A DNA stretch of 64,000 nucleotides from an uncultured Pseudomonadota bacterium (GTDB lineage: Bacteria; Pseudomonadota; Gammaproteobacteria; Burkholderiales; Burkholderiaceae_C). Below the pieces are notes generated by a model, which saw nothing but the letters and a program-made list of their open reading frames with translations, was not told the origin of the DNA and searched no databases. The stretch lies in NCBI GenBank assembly GCA_945952465.1, contig CAMFIB010000001.1:1488001-1552000 (forward strand), in the 5' to 3' direction. Positions 9,100 through 18,188 of this stretch are shown here, piece by piece. The number at the start of each line of letters is the position of its first letter. The stretch's first letter is position 1. The translations under genes and the position numbers were made by a program.

Positions 9100-9573
9100 T
9101 TACTGCAGCGGCCCCTCGAACGCCGCAGGCAGCAGCAGGGGCGCGACGGGTATGCCCTCTTCCGCGAGCGCTTCGGCCTGCTGGCGTGTGGCCTGGCCGC
9201 GAATGGCCCGCTCCGGTGTTTCGCCGTAATGCATGCGACGGGCTTCGTCGGCGAACCGGGTACCGACGTCGTCGGTCTGGGCAATGACCTGACGTGCCGC
9301 AGCCAGCCAGGCGAGCTGGAGTTGCTGCCGCACGGCGTCCGTCGTCATGGCGGTGTCGGGCGAGGACTTTGCCGGGGCGGCGGCCGGTGGCTCAGCCGGC
9401 GCCACCGCACCGAGGTTGAGGCGCGGCGCGCTGAGCCGTTTGTGGATGTCGGTCTGCCCGCAGAACGGGCATTCGATGCGGCCGGCGCCGAGCTGCGACT
9501 GGAAGTCGTCTTCCGAGCCGAACCAGCCTTCGAAACCGTGGCCGCTGCCGCAGCGCAGGTCGAGCACCTTCAT
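9100..9573 (-). CDS. DUF1178 family protein
   Basis: 157 residues. It starts MKVLDLRCGSGHGFEGWFGS, the normal DUF1178 opening, with a probable zinc-binding pattern: Cys at position 8 and CPFCG near 37. A short Ala/Pro-rich linker (PAEPPAAAPAKS) separates this from a helical C-terminal part ending in RQQAEALAEEGIPVAPLLLP, also typical. The start overlaps the NUDIX stop by four bases, so the two are coupled. It is the last gene of the long nuo transcription unit. The biochemical role of DUF1178 is not known to me. Confidence 0.9.
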   Translation of the reverse strand: MKVLDLRCGSGHGFEGWFGSEDDFQSQLGAGRIECPFCGQTDIHKRLSAPRLNLGAVAPAEPPAAAPAKSSPDTAMTTDAVRQQLQLAWLAAARQVIAQTDDVGTRFADEARRMHYGETPERAIRGQATRQQAEALAEEGIPVAPLLLPAAFEGPLQ

Positions 9574-10157
9574 GGCACAGCGGGCTGCCAGCTCAGCGGC
9601 CAACGGCCGGCCTGCCAGTTCTGCAGCCACAGCATGCCGATCAGCGTCTTCGAGTCGGTGATGGTGCCGTCCTGGCACCACGCCAGCACCTCGTCGGGGG
9701 TGGCGGTGAAGACCTCCAGGAACTCCTCGGCGTCGAGCTGGCGCTTGCCGGCGGTGAGGCCGCGCGCGAACCAGATGTCGATGTGTTCGGTGGAGTACGA
9801 AATGACCGGGTGCAGCGTGCCGGCACGTGCCCATTCGGCGGCGCGGTAGCCGGTTTCTTCCCACAGCTCGCGCTGCGCGCAGGCCAGGGAGTCTTCGCCC
9901 GGGTCCAGCTTGCCGGCTGGGAATTCGGTCATGACGCGGTGCATGGGGTAGCGGTACTGGCGCTCCATCAGCAAACGGCCATCGTCGAGCAGGCCCACCA
10001 CCATCACCGCGCCGGGGTGGACGATGAATTCACGCGTCGCGTGGCTGCCGTCGGGCAGTTCCACGGTGTCGCGGAACGCGTGCAGGAAGTGGCCCTTCAG
10101 GATCTCGACGCTGTCGGTCTGCCGCTCTTCCAGCGGATCGCGTTCCGGCCCGCTCAC
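9570..10157 (-). CDS. NUDIX hydrolase, ADP-ribose pyrophosphatase type
   Basis: 195 residues from the GTG at 10157. The NUDIX box GX5EX7REUXEEXGU is intact: GKLDPGEDSLACAQRELWEETG. The upstream PAGK and downstream SYSTEHIDIWFARGL fit the ADP-ribose/nucleoside diphosphate-sugar group, which hydrolyses ADP-ribose to AMP and ribose 5-phosphate with Mg2+. It overlaps the end of the DUF2818 gene by four bases (GTGA) and the start of the DUF1178 gene by four, so all three are translated as a coupled tail of the nuo operon. A role in clearing NADH breakdown products next to complex I is tempting but unproven. Confidence 0.9.
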   Translation of the reverse strand: MSGPERDPLEERQTDSVEILKGHFLHAFRDTVELPDGSHATREFIVHPGAVMVVGLLDDGRLLMERQYRYPMHRVMTEFPAGKLDPGEDSLACAQRELWEETGYRAAEWARAGTLHPVISYSTEHIDIWFARGLTAGKRQLDAEEFLEVFTATPDEVLAWCQDGTITDSKTLIGMLWLQNWQAGRWPLSWQPAVP

Positions 10158-10468
10158 GGGGTTGCCTTGTCCGGGTGCTTGAGCAGGTAGCGGTAGACGA
10201 AGCCGGGAAACGCCAGCGTGACGAACAGCGCGCCGTTCACGGCATAGAACTCCCAGCCCTGCGGCGAAATCTGGCCCAGCCGCCGCTCCAGCAGCAGGCC
10301 GATGCCGCCGACCACGAAGTACAGCAGCACCAGTTCTGCCAGCCGCCAGGCCAGATTCTTGTCCGGCCGGACGGGGCCAGCCAGCAGCAGCCGCTGGCTC
10401 AGGAACGGCAGATTGGCCGCCACGAAAGCGAGCGCAATGACCAGCCAGATCGACGTGGTTTGAGACAT
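10154..10468 (-). CDS. DUF2818 membrane protein
   Basis: 104 residues with three likely membrane helices: IWLVIALAFVAANLPFL, LAELVLLYFVVGGIGLLL and FYAVNGALFVTLAFPGFVY. The motif NLPF near residue 20 and the C-terminal PGFVYRYLLK are characteristic of DUF2818, a small inner-membrane family found right after nuoN in many betaproteobacteria. That position suggests an accessory or assembly factor for complex I. It is 21 bases downstream of nuoN and overlaps the NUDIX gene. Confidence 0.88.
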   Translation of the reverse strand: MSQTTSIWLVIALAFVAANLPFLSQRLLLAGPVRPDKNLAWRLAELVLLYFVVGGIGLLLERRLGQISPQGWEFYAVNGALFVTLAFPGFVYRYLLKHPDKATP

Positions 10469-10489
10469 CGAATGGGGGCGCCCCGGCGT

Positions 10490-11977
10490 TCAGGTGGCCA
10501 GGGTTTTCACGATGGCCTGCGCGCACAGCGTCATCAGGCCGCCGGGCACGATGCCGAGCACCAGCACCAGCAGGCCGTTGAGCGTGAGCACCGCACGGGC
10601 GTCGGCCGAGCTGCCGATCGGCGCGGTGATGACCGGCTCGTCGAAGTACATGACCTTGATGACGCGCAGGTAGTAGAACGCGCCGATCAGCGACATCACC
10701 ACCGCGAACACGGCCAGCGCGATGTAGGCGGCGGAACCGGACGCCACAAGCGCCTGCAGCACCGCGAGCTTGGCGTAGAAGCCCACCAGCGGCGGGATGC
10801 CGGCCAGCGAGAACAGACACACCGACATGACGCCGGCATACAGCGGGCTGCGCTGGTTGAGGCCGGCAAGATCGGTGATCTCCTCGCTCTCGAAACCCTC
10901 GCGCGACAGCAGCATGATGATGCCGAAGGTGGCCAGCGTGGTCATCACATAGGTCACGGTGTAGAACATGGCCGAGCTGAGCGCGTTCTTGGCCAGCGTG
11001 AGGTCGGTGTCGACCACCACGGCAACGAAGCCGAGCAGCATGAAGCCGACCTGGCCGATCGTCGAGAACGCCAGCATGCGCTTGAGGTTGCTCTGCGCGA
11101 TGGCGGCCAGGTTGCCGACCAGCAGCGACGCGATCGACATGAAGGCCAGCATTTGGTGCCAGTCGACCGACAACGGGATCAGGCCTTCCACCAGCAGCCG
11201 GATCATCATCGCGAAGGCGGCCAGCTTGGGCGCGGCACCGACCAGCAGCGTGACCGAGGTCGGCGCGCCCTGGTAGACGTCAGGAATCCACATGTGGAAG
11301 GGCACGGCGCCCAGCTTGAACGCGAGGCCGGCGACGATGAAGACCAGGCCGAACACCATGACCTGGTGCTTGACGTAACCCGAAGCCACCGCGCGCAGCA
11401 CCTCCTGCAGATCGAGCGAGCCGGTGGCGCCGTACAGCATCGACAGGCCGTACAGCAAAAAGCCGGATGCCAGCGCGCCGAGCACGAAGTACTTCATTGC
11501 GGCTTCGGTGGCTACGGCGTTGTCGCGGCGCAGCGCGACCAGCGCATAGCTCGACAGCGTGAGCAGTTCCAGACCGAGGTAGATCACGAGGAAGTTGTTG
11601 CCCGAGATCATCACGAAGATGCCGAGCAGCGCGAACATCGCGAGCGTGAACAGCTCGCCGCCGCGCAGCATGCCGCGCGGCGCGGCGTAAGGCCGGCCGT
11701 AGACCAGGCTGACCATGGTGGCCAGCGTGGCGAAGCACTTGAGCCAGTTGCCCATGACGTCGCTGACGATCATGTTGCCGAAGCCGTAGACGGTGTCGCC
11801 CTTGTCGGCGTACCAGGCCTGCAGGCCGGCCACGACGGCCAGCGTGATGAGCGTCAGCACATAGGTGACGGTGCGCTTCTCGTCCTTCACGCCGAGGTCG
11901 ACCAGCGCGATGACGCAGGCCATGCCGAGCAGGATGAGTTCGGGGTAGACGGTGAGCCAGCTGAGGTTGTCGATCAT
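10490..11977 (-). CDS. nuoN: NADH-quinone oxidoreductase subunit N
   Basis: 495 residues and about 14 membrane helices. It is one of three antiporter-like proton pumps of complex I. Family landmarks are LGLELLTLSSYALVAL near 125, FKLGAVPFHMWIPDVYQGAP near 235 (conserved lysine and histidine of the pump channel), and RMLAFSTIGQVGFMLLGF near 300. Full length. It is separated from nuoM by 13 bases and is the last classical nuo gene. Confidence 0.97.
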   Translation of the reverse strand: MIDNLSWLTVYPELILLGMACVIALVDLGVKDEKRTVTYVLTLITLAVVAGLQAWYADKGDTVYGFGNMIVSDVMGNWLKCFATLATMVSLVYGRPYAAPRGMLRGGELFTLAMFALLGIFVMISGNNFLVIYLGLELLTLSSYALVALRRDNAVATEAAMKYFVLGALASGFLLYGLSMLYGATGSLDLQEVLRAVASGYVKHQVMVFGLVFIVAGLAFKLGAVPFHMWIPDVYQGAPTSVTLLVGAAPKLAAFAMMIRLLVEGLIPLSVDWHQMLAFMSIASLLVGNLAAIAQSNLKRMLAFSTIGQVGFMLLGFVAVVVDTDLTLAKNALSSAMFYTVTYVMTTLATFGIIMLLSREGFESEEITDLAGLNQRSPLYAGVMSVCLFSLAGIPPLVGFYAKLAVLQALVASGSAAYIALAVFAVVMSLIGAFYYLRVIKVMYFDEPVITAPIGSSADARAVLTLNGLLVLVLGIVPGGLMTLCAQAIVKTLAT

Positions 11978-11990
11978 GTTGGGTTTCCGC

Positions 11991-13478
11991 TCAGTTCAGC
12001 TTGGACACGGCAAGGTGCTGGATCAGTTGGGCAACCGAGGCGTCCATCACGTCGGTGAAGGGCTTGGGGTGAACGCCCATCCACAGCACCGCGATCGCCA
12101 GCAGCGACAGCATCAGGAATTCACGGGCGTTGATGTCGGTCAGGCCGCGCACGTCGTCGTTGGCGATCTCGCCGAGGTAGACCCGCTTGAACATCCACAG
12201 CGTGTAGGCGGCGCCGAAGATCAGCGCGCTGGCGGCGGCGAAGCCGAGCCAGAAGTTGGCCTTGACGGCGCCGAGGATGACCATCCATTCGCCGACGAAG
12301 CCGGCCGTGGCGGGCAGGCCGCAGTTGGCCATGGAGAACAGCAGCGCGAATGCCGCGAACTTGGGCATGGTGTTGACCACACCCCCGTAGCTCGCGATCT
12401 GGCGCGAATGCACGCGGTCGTACAGCACGCCGATGCACAGGAACATGGCACCCGAGACAAAGCCGTGGGCGATCATCTGCACCAGGCCACCGGCGATGCC
12501 GAGGTCGTTGAAGATGAAGAAGCCCAGCGTGACGAAGCCCATGTGCGCCACCGACGAGTAGGCGACCAGCTTCTTCATGTCCTGCTGCACCATCGCGACC
12601 AGGCCGACGTAGATCACGGCGATCAAGGACAGCGCGATGATCAGCCAGGCCCATTCGCGCGCGGCGTCGGGGGCGATCGGCATGGCGAAGCGCAGGAAGC
12701 CGTAGGCGCCCAGCTTCAGCATGATGGCGGCCAGCACGGCAGAGCCGCCGGTGGGGGCCTCGACGTGCACGTCGGGCAGCCAGGTGTGGACCGGCCACAT
12801 CGGCACCTTCACCGCGAACGCTGCGAAGAAGGCGAAGAACAGCAGCGTCTGCGCGGTGGCCGGCAGCGGCAGCTGGTGCCAGGCCGCAATGTCGAAGCTG
12901 CCACCGGCCTTGGTGTACAGGTAGATCAGCGCGACCAGCATCAGCAGCGAGCCGAGCAGTGTGTACAGGAAGAACTTGAACGCCGCGTAGATCTTGTTCG
13001 GGCCGCCCCAGATGCCGATGATGAGGTACATCGGGATCAGCGTGGCCTCGAAGAACACGTAGAACAGCATGCCGTCGAGGGCGCAGAACACGCCGATCAT
13101 CAGGCCGCTCAAGATCAGGAAGGCCGCCATGTACTGGTTGACGCGCTCGGTGATCGCTTCCCACGCGGCGATCACGACGATCACGGTGATGAAGGCGGTC
13201 AGCAGCACGAACCACAGCGAGATGCCGTCGACACCGAGGTGGTAATTGACGTTGAAGCGCTCGATCCAGGCGCCCTTCTCCACAAACTGCATCTGCGCCG
13301 TGCCGAGCTTGAAGCCGGTGTACAGCGGGATGGTCACGAGGAAGCTGATCAGCGAGCCGACGAGGGCCAGCCAGCGCACCGCGCGGGCCTGGTCGTCGCG
13401 GCCGAACATCAGCAGCACGAGGCCGAAGGCGATCGGCGTCCAGATCGCCAGGCTCAGGTAGCCGAATTGGTAACCCAT
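11991..13478 (-). CDS. nuoM: NADH-quinone oxidoreductase subunit M
   Basis: 495 residues, about 14 membrane helices, antiporter-like subunit of the membrane arm. Seen in the sequence: GVDGISLWFVLLTAFI near 90, FYVFFEATLIPMYLIIGIWG near 138 (the conserved essential glutamate), VKVPMWPVHTWLPDVHVEAP near 222 and KKLVAYSSVAHMGFVTLGFF near 300. It starts 22 bases after the nuoL stop. Confidence 0.97.
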   Translation of the reverse strand: MGYQFGYLSLAIWTPIAFGLVLLMFGRDDQARAVRWLALVGSLISFLVTIPLYTGFKLGTAQMQFVEKGAWIERFNVNYHLGVDGISLWFVLLTAFITVIVVIAAWEAITERVNQYMAAFLILSGLMIGVFCALDGMLFYVFFEATLIPMYLIIGIWGGPNKIYAAFKFFLYTLLGSLLMLVALIYLYTKAGGSFDIAAWHQLPLPATAQTLLFFAFFAAFAVKVPMWPVHTWLPDVHVEAPTGGSAVLAAIMLKLGAYGFLRFAMPIAPDAAREWAWLIIALSLIAVIYVGLVAMVQQDMKKLVAYSSVAHMGFVTLGFFIFNDLGIAGGLVQMIAHGFVSGAMFLCIGVLYDRVHSRQIASYGGVVNTMPKFAAFALLFSMANCGLPATAGFVGEWMVILGAVKANFWLGFAAASALIFGAAYTLWMFKRVYLGEIANDDVRGLTDINAREFLMLSLLAIAVLWMGVHPKPFTDVMDASVAQLIQHLAVSKLN

Positions 13479-13500
13479 TTTTGTTCTTCTCCTCCGTGCC

Positions 13501-15543
13501 TTACTTGTTGAGCCAGACGAAGTAGCTCATCAGCGCGAACACGCCGAGAATCATCACCAGCGCGTAGTGGTAGATGTAGCCGGTCTGCAGCGTGCGCACT
13601 ACCGCGGCGATGCGCTGCACCAGCTTCCACGAACCGTTGACCAGCGCACCGTCGATCACGGCCTGGTCGCCCCCCTTCCACAGACCAGTGCCCAACGCCC
13701 GGGCGCCGCGCGCCAGGATGTTTTCGTTGATCCAGTCGAGGTAGTACTTGTTCTCGAGCAGCTTGTAGAGGGGCATCACACGGGCCTTGATGCCGGCCGG
13801 CAGCGCCGGGTTGATCATGTACATGTACCAGGACACCACCACGCCAGACAGCGCCAGCCAGAACGGGGCGGTGGTCAGGCCGTGAATGGCCATGGCCAGG
13901 GCGCCGTGGAAGCCTTCCTTCAGTTCTTCCATGGCACCGTGCGCCTCGTGGTTCACGAAGATCGCGTCCTTGAAGAAGCCACCGAACAGCATCGGCTCGA
14001 TCGTGAAGTAGCCGATCAGCACCGACGGGATGGCCAGCAGCACCAGCGGCAGCGTGACGACCCAGGGCGACTCGTGCGGGCCGTGGTCGTGGCCATGGTG
14101 GTCGTCGTGGCCGTGCGCATCGTGGGCATGGTCGTCGTGGTGATGGGCGTCGGGGTTCTGGTCGTAACGCTCCTTGCCGTGGAACACCAGGAAGTACATG
14201 CGGAACGAGTAGAACGCGGTGACGAAGACACCGGCCATCACGGCGAAGTGCGCGAAGTGAGCGGCCGGCAGGTGGCTGGCGTGCACCGCTTCGATGATGC
14301 TGTCCTTGGAGTAGAAGCCGGCGAACAGCGGCGTGCCGATCAGTGCTAGCGAACCCAGCAGCGAGGTGATCCAGGTGATCGGCATGTACTTGCGCACGCC
14401 GCCCATCCAGCGGATGTCCTGGTTGTGGTGCATGCCCATGATGACGGAGCCGGCCGCGAGGAACAGCAGCGCCTTGAAGAAGGCGTGGGTCATCAGGTGG
14501 AACACCGCGACCGAGTAGGCCGACGCACCCAGCGCCACCGTCATGTAGCCGAGCTGCGACAACGTGGAATAGGCGACGACGCGCTTGATGTCGTTCTGGA
14601 TGATGCCGAGAAAACCCATGAACAGCGCGGTGATGGCACCGACCACGAGGATCAGGTTCAGCGCGGTGTCGGACAGCTCGAACAGCGGCGACATGCGCGC
14701 AACCATGAAGATGCCGGCCGTCACCATGGTGGCGGCGTGGATCAGCGCGGAGATGGGCGTCGGGCCTTCCATCGAGTCGGGCAGCCAGACGTGCAGCGGA
14801 AATTGCGCGCTCTTGCCCATCGCGCCGACGAACAGGCAGATGCAGGCCACGGTGAGCAGCATCCAGTCGGTGCCGGGGAAAGTCAGTTGGGCCAGCTCAC
14901 CCGCCTTGGCGAAGGTCTCGGCGTAGTTCAGCGTGCCGGCGAAGGCGGCCAGCAGGCCGATACCGAGAATGAAGCCGAAGTCGCCGACCCGGTTCACCAG
15001 GAAGGCCTTCATGTTCGCGAAGATCGCGGTCGGCCGGTTGTACCAGAAGCCGATCAGCAGATAGCTCACCAGACCCACCGCCTCCCAGCCGAAGAACAGC
15101 TGCAGCATGTTGTTGCTCATCACGAGCATCAGCATGGAGAAGGTGAACAGCGAGATGTAGGCGAAGAAGCGGTTGTAGCCGGCGTCTTCCTCCATGTAGC
15201 CGATGGTGTAGATGTGCACCATCAGCGAGACGAAGGTCACGACGACCATCATCATCGCGGTCAGGCCGTCGATCAGAAAGCCGACCTCCATCTTCAGCGC
15301 ACCCACCGACATCCAGGTGTAGAGGGTTTGGTTGAAGCGGGCGCCGTCGATGGCGACGTCCTTCAGCGTCATCGCCGAAATGACGAACGCGACGAACACG
15401 CCGAGGATGGTCAGGCTGTGGCTGAGCTTGCGACCGATGCGGTTGCCGCCGAAGGCGGTGCCGAACACGCCGGCCAGCGCGGAGCCGACCAGCGGGGCCA
15501 GCGGCACGGCCAGCAGCGTGGCAGCGGAGAGGGTTTGACTCAT
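13501..15543 (-). CDS. nuoL: NADH-quinone oxidoreductase subunit L
   Basis: 680 residues. This is the distal proton-pumping subunit, with the long lateral helix at its C-terminus. Landmarks are FFGWEAVGLVSYLLIGFWYN near 143, KSAQFPLHVWLPDSMEGPTP near 245 and VVAYSTLSQLGYMTVALGAS near 325. Between helices, at about residues 460-490, lies a stretch of some 30 residues made almost only of His, Asp, Gly and Ala (starts DAHHHDDHAHDAHGHDDHHG), encoded at about 14070-14155. It faces solvent by its position and could bind metal; such inserts vary between related species. Full length. Confidence 0.97.
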   Translation of the reverse strand: MSQTLSAATLLAVPLAPLVGSALAGVFGTAFGGNRIGRKLSHSLTILGVFVAFVISAMTLKDVAIDGARFNQTLYTWMSVGALKMEVGFLIDGLTAMMMVVVTFVSLMVHIYTIGYMEEDAGYNRFFAYISLFTFSMLMLVMSNNMLQLFFGWEAVGLVSYLLIGFWYNRPTAIFANMKAFLVNRVGDFGFILGIGLLAAFAGTLNYAETFAKAGELAQLTFPGTDWMLLTVACICLFVGAMGKSAQFPLHVWLPDSMEGPTPISALIHAATMVTAGIFMVARMSPLFELSDTALNLILVVGAITALFMGFLGIIQNDIKRVVAYSTLSQLGYMTVALGASAYSVAVFHLMTHAFFKALLFLAAGSVIMGMHHNQDIRWMGGVRKYMPITWITSLLGSLALIGTPLFAGFYSKDSIIEAVHASHLPAAHFAHFAVMAGVFVTAFYSFRMYFLVFHGKERYDQNPDAHHHDDHAHDAHGHDDHHGHDHGPHESPWVVTLPLVLLAIPSVLIGYFTIEPMLFGGFFKDAIFVNHEAHGAMEELKEGFHGALAMAIHGLTTAPFWLALSGVVVSWYMYMINPALPAGIKARVMPLYKLLENKYYLDWINENILARGARALGTGLWKGGDQAVIDGALVNGSWKLVQRIAAVVRTLQTGYIYHYALVMILGVFALMSYFVWLNK

Positions 15544-15571
15544 GTTGTTGTCTTCTTGTGAAGCCGCCGGC

Positions 15572-15880
15572 TCATCCCTTGAGCTCGTTGAGCTCGTCCA
15601 CGTTGATGCTGGACTTGTTGCGGAACAGCAGCACGAGGATGGCCAGACCGATCGCCGATTCGGCGGCCGCGACCGTCAGGATGAAGAACACGAAGACCTG
15701 GCCATGCAGGTCGCGCAGGTAGTACGAGAACGCGACGAAGTTCATGTTGACGGCGAGCAGCATCAGCTCGATCGCCATCAGCAGCACGATCAGGTTCTTG
15801 CGGTTCAGGAAGATGCCGACCACCGACAGCGCGAACAGGATCGCGCCCAGCGACAGATAGTGAGCAAGCGTGAGGGTCAT
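15572..15880 (-). CDS. nuoK: NADH-quinone oxidoreductase subunit K
   Basis: 102 residues with three membrane helices, the normal size. Conserved buried glutamates are in [19 protein letters not shown] and in [20 protein letters not shown], both needed for proton transfer in the family. The ATG overlaps the nuoJ stop by four bases. Confidence 0.97.
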   Translation of the reverse strand: MTLTLAHYLSLGAILFALSVVGIFLNRKNLIVLLMAIELMLLAVNMNFVAFSYYLRDLHGQVFVFFILTVAAAESAIGLAILVLLFRNKSSINVDELNELKG

Positions 15881-16557
15881 GACGGCTTCTTCTCCGCGGC
15901 GTTGGCCGGTGCGGCTTCAGGCGCCGGCTGCACCGGCGCCGGGGCGCGCGTCGGCGCGAGCTTGACGATGGTCACGCGGTCGCGGGCGCGAACGCGCACC
16001 TGGTCGGCCGGGTTGACGTATTTGCTGTCCTTGCGGCTGCGCAGCGTCAGGGCAATCGCCGCGATGATGGCCACCAGCAGGATCACCGCCGCCACTTCAA
16101 GCGGGTAGAGGTACTGGGTGTACAGCAGCTTGCCCAACTCCTTGGTATTGGAGAACTGCTCGACCGCGGCCTGACCGGCGCCCTGCACCACCGGGCGCGT
16201 TTCTTCGGTCACGCGGAAGCCGCCAAACAGCAGGTAGCCCATCTCCAGCGCGATGAAAGCGCCGACCAGCCCGGCCAGCGGCGCGTGTTTCCAGAAGCCC
16301 TGCCGCAGGCTGTCGACGTTGATGTCCAGCATCATCACGACGAACAGGAACAGCACCATCACCGCGCCCACGTAGACGAGGACCAGCGAGATCGCGAGGA
16401 ATTCGGCTTTCAGCAGCAGCCAGATGGCCGATGCCTGGAAGAACGCCAGCACCAGGTAAAGCGCGGCGTACACCGGGTTGCGGGCCGTGATGACGCGGAA
16501 GGCCGCAAACAGCAGCACCGCGGAGAACACGTAGAAAAGGCCTGTCTTGACGTCCAT
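15877..16557 (-). CDS. nuoJ: NADH-quinone oxidoreductase subunit J
   Basis: 226 residues. Five membrane helices fill the first ~165 ([40 protein letters not shown] is the conserved third helix). The last ~50 residues form a soluble tail rich in Pro and Ala ([20 protein letters not shown]), longer than in E. coli and typical of betaproteobacterial NuoJ. It ends in a four-base overlap with nuoK. Confidence 0.96.
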   Translation of the reverse strand: MDVKTGLFYVFSAVLLFAAFRVITARNPVYAALYLVLAFFQASAIWLLLKAEFLAISLVLVYVGAVMVLFLFVVMMLDINVDSLRQGFWKHAPLAGLVGAFIALEMGYLLFGGFRVTEETRPVVQGAGQAAVEQFSNTKELGKLLYTQYLYPLEVAAVILLVAIIAAIALTLRSRKDSKYVNPADQVRVRARDRVTIVKLAPTRAPAPVQPAPEAAPANAAEKKPS

Positions 16558-16592
16558 GATGGGGCGTTCTTTGTCGGTTGTCGGTCGTCCGC

Positions 16593-17108
16593 TCAGCGGT
16601 ACGGGGCGTCGGCCGCCTTGGCCGCGGCGATCTCGTTCTCGTAACGGTCACCGACCGCCAGCAGCATGTCCTTGGTGAAGTACAGGTCGCCACGCTTTTC
16701 GCCGTGGTATTCGAAGATGTGCGTCTCGACGATCGAGTCGACCGGGCAGCTCTCTTCGCAGAAGCCGCAGAAGATGCACTTGGTCAAGTCGATGTCGTAG
16801 CGCGTCGTGCGGCGCGAGCCGTCGGCGCGGACGTCGGATTCGATCGTGATGGCCAGCGCGGGGCAGACGGCCTCGCACAGCTTGCAGGCGATGCAGCGCT
16901 CTTCGCCGTTCTCGTAACGGCGCAGCGCGTGCAGGCCGCGGAAGCGCGGCGACATCGGCGTCTTCTCTTCCGGGAACTGGATCGTGATCTTGCGAGCGAA
17001 GAAGTACTTGCCCGTGATGCGCAGGCCCTTGAACAGCTCCCACAGCATGAAGCTGGAGAGAAAGTCCTTCAGCGAGAAGGCGGACGGGGTGGAAACGGCG
17101 GTAGTCAT
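16593..17108 (-). CDS. nuoI: NADH-quinone oxidoreductase subunit I
   Basis: 171 residues. It carries two [4Fe-4S] clusters (N6a and N6b) bound by [12 protein letters not shown] near 73 and [12 protein letters not shown] near 112, which pass electrons from NuoG to NuoB. The N-terminal amphipathic segment ([19 protein letters not shown]) lies on the membrane arm. Start ATG at 17108, three bases after nuoH. Confidence 0.97.
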   Translation of the reverse strand: MTTAVSTPSAFSLKDFLSSFMLWELFKGLRITGKYFFARKITIQFPEEKTPMSPRFRGLHALRRYENGEERCIACKLCEAVCPALAITIESDVRADGSRRTTRYDIDLTKCIFCGFCEESCPVDSIVETHIFEYHGEKRGDLYFTKDMLLAVGDRYENEIAAAKAADAPYR

Positions 17109-17111
17109 GGC

Positions 17112-18188
17112 TTATTTCCAGATGTTCCAGGGCGTCTGCATCCAGGCGCCGACAACGACCAGCCAGACCAGCGTGACCGGAATGAAGATCTTCCAGCCCA
17201 GACGCATGATCTGGTCGTAACGGAAGCGCGGGAAGGTCGAGCGCACCCACAGGAAGAGCGTGACCACGCAGAAGGTCTTGATGCCCAGCCAGAGCCAGCC
17301 CGGGATGAAGGCCAGGAAGTCAAACGGGGGCAGCCAGCCGCCGAGGAACAGGATGACGGTCAGGATGGAGACCAGCCACATGTTGGCGTATTCGGCCAGG
17401 AAGAACATGGCGAACGACATGCCCGAGTACTCGATCATGTGGCCGGCGACGATTTCGGATTCACCTTCGACCACGTCGAACGGGTGGCGGTTGGTTTCGG
17501 CCAGGCCCGAGATGAAGTACACGAAGAAGATCGGCAGCAGCGGCAGCCAGTTCCACGACAGGAAGCCCACGCCCATATCGGCGAACTGGCCCTTGCCCTG
17601 GCTCAGCACCACGTCGCTCATGTTCAGGCTGCCGGCGACCATCAGCACCACGACGAAGCAGAAGCCCATCGCGATCTCGTAGCTCACCATCTGGGCCGAC
17701 GCGCGCAGCGCGCCGAGGAAGGCGTATTTCGAGTTGGAAGCCCAGCCGGCGATGATGACGCCGTAGACCTCGAGCGAGGTGATCGCCATCACGAACAGCA
17801 GGCCGGCGTTGATGTTGGCCAGCGCGACCTCGGGGCCGAACGGAATCACCGCCCAAGCCGCCAGCGCCGGCATGATGGTCATGATGGGGCCGAGGAAGAA
17901 CAGCCCCTTGTTGGCCACCGTGGGCGCGATGATTTCCTTGGTCAGCAGCTTGAGCGCATCGGCGATCGGCTGCAGAAGGCCCAGCGGGCCGATGCGGTTG
18001 GGGCCGACGCGGATCTGCGTGAAGCCGATCGCCTTGCGTTCCCACAGCGTCAGGTAGGCGACCGCCCCCATGAGCGGCAGCACGACCAGGATGATCTTGA
18101 TCAGGTTCCAGACCACCGGCCAGGCCAGATCGGTCCACCATGGTGCGGCCAGCAAGCCCTGACCGGCATTGAAGAACTGGTCGATCAT
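17112..18188 (-). CDS. nuoH: NADH-quinone oxidoreductase subunit H
   Basis: 358 residues and eight membrane helices. This subunit joins the peripheral and membrane arms and forms the quinone tunnel. Conserved sequence includes [20 protein letters not shown] near 50, [20 protein letters not shown] near 150 and the glutamate-rich loop [20 protein letters not shown] near 225. The ATG overlaps the nuoG stop by four bases. Confidence 0.97.
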   Translation of the reverse strand: MIDQFFNAGQGLLAAPWWTDLAWPVVWNLIKIILVVLPLMGAVAYLTLWERKAIGFTQIRVGPNRIGPLGLLQPIADALKLLTKEIIAPTVANKGLFFLGPIMTIMPALAAWAVIPFGPEVALANINAGLLFVMAITSLEVYGVIIAGWASNSKYAFLGALRASAQMVSYEIAMGFCFVVVLMVAGSLNMSDVVLSQGKGQFADMGVGFLSWNWLPLLPIFFVYFISGLAETNRHPFDVVEGESEIVAGHMIEYSGMSFAMFFLAEYANMWLVSILTVILFLGGWLPPFDFLAFIPGWLWLGIKTFCVVTLFLWVRSTFPRFRYDQIMRLGWKIFIPVTLVWLVVVGAWMQTPWNIWK

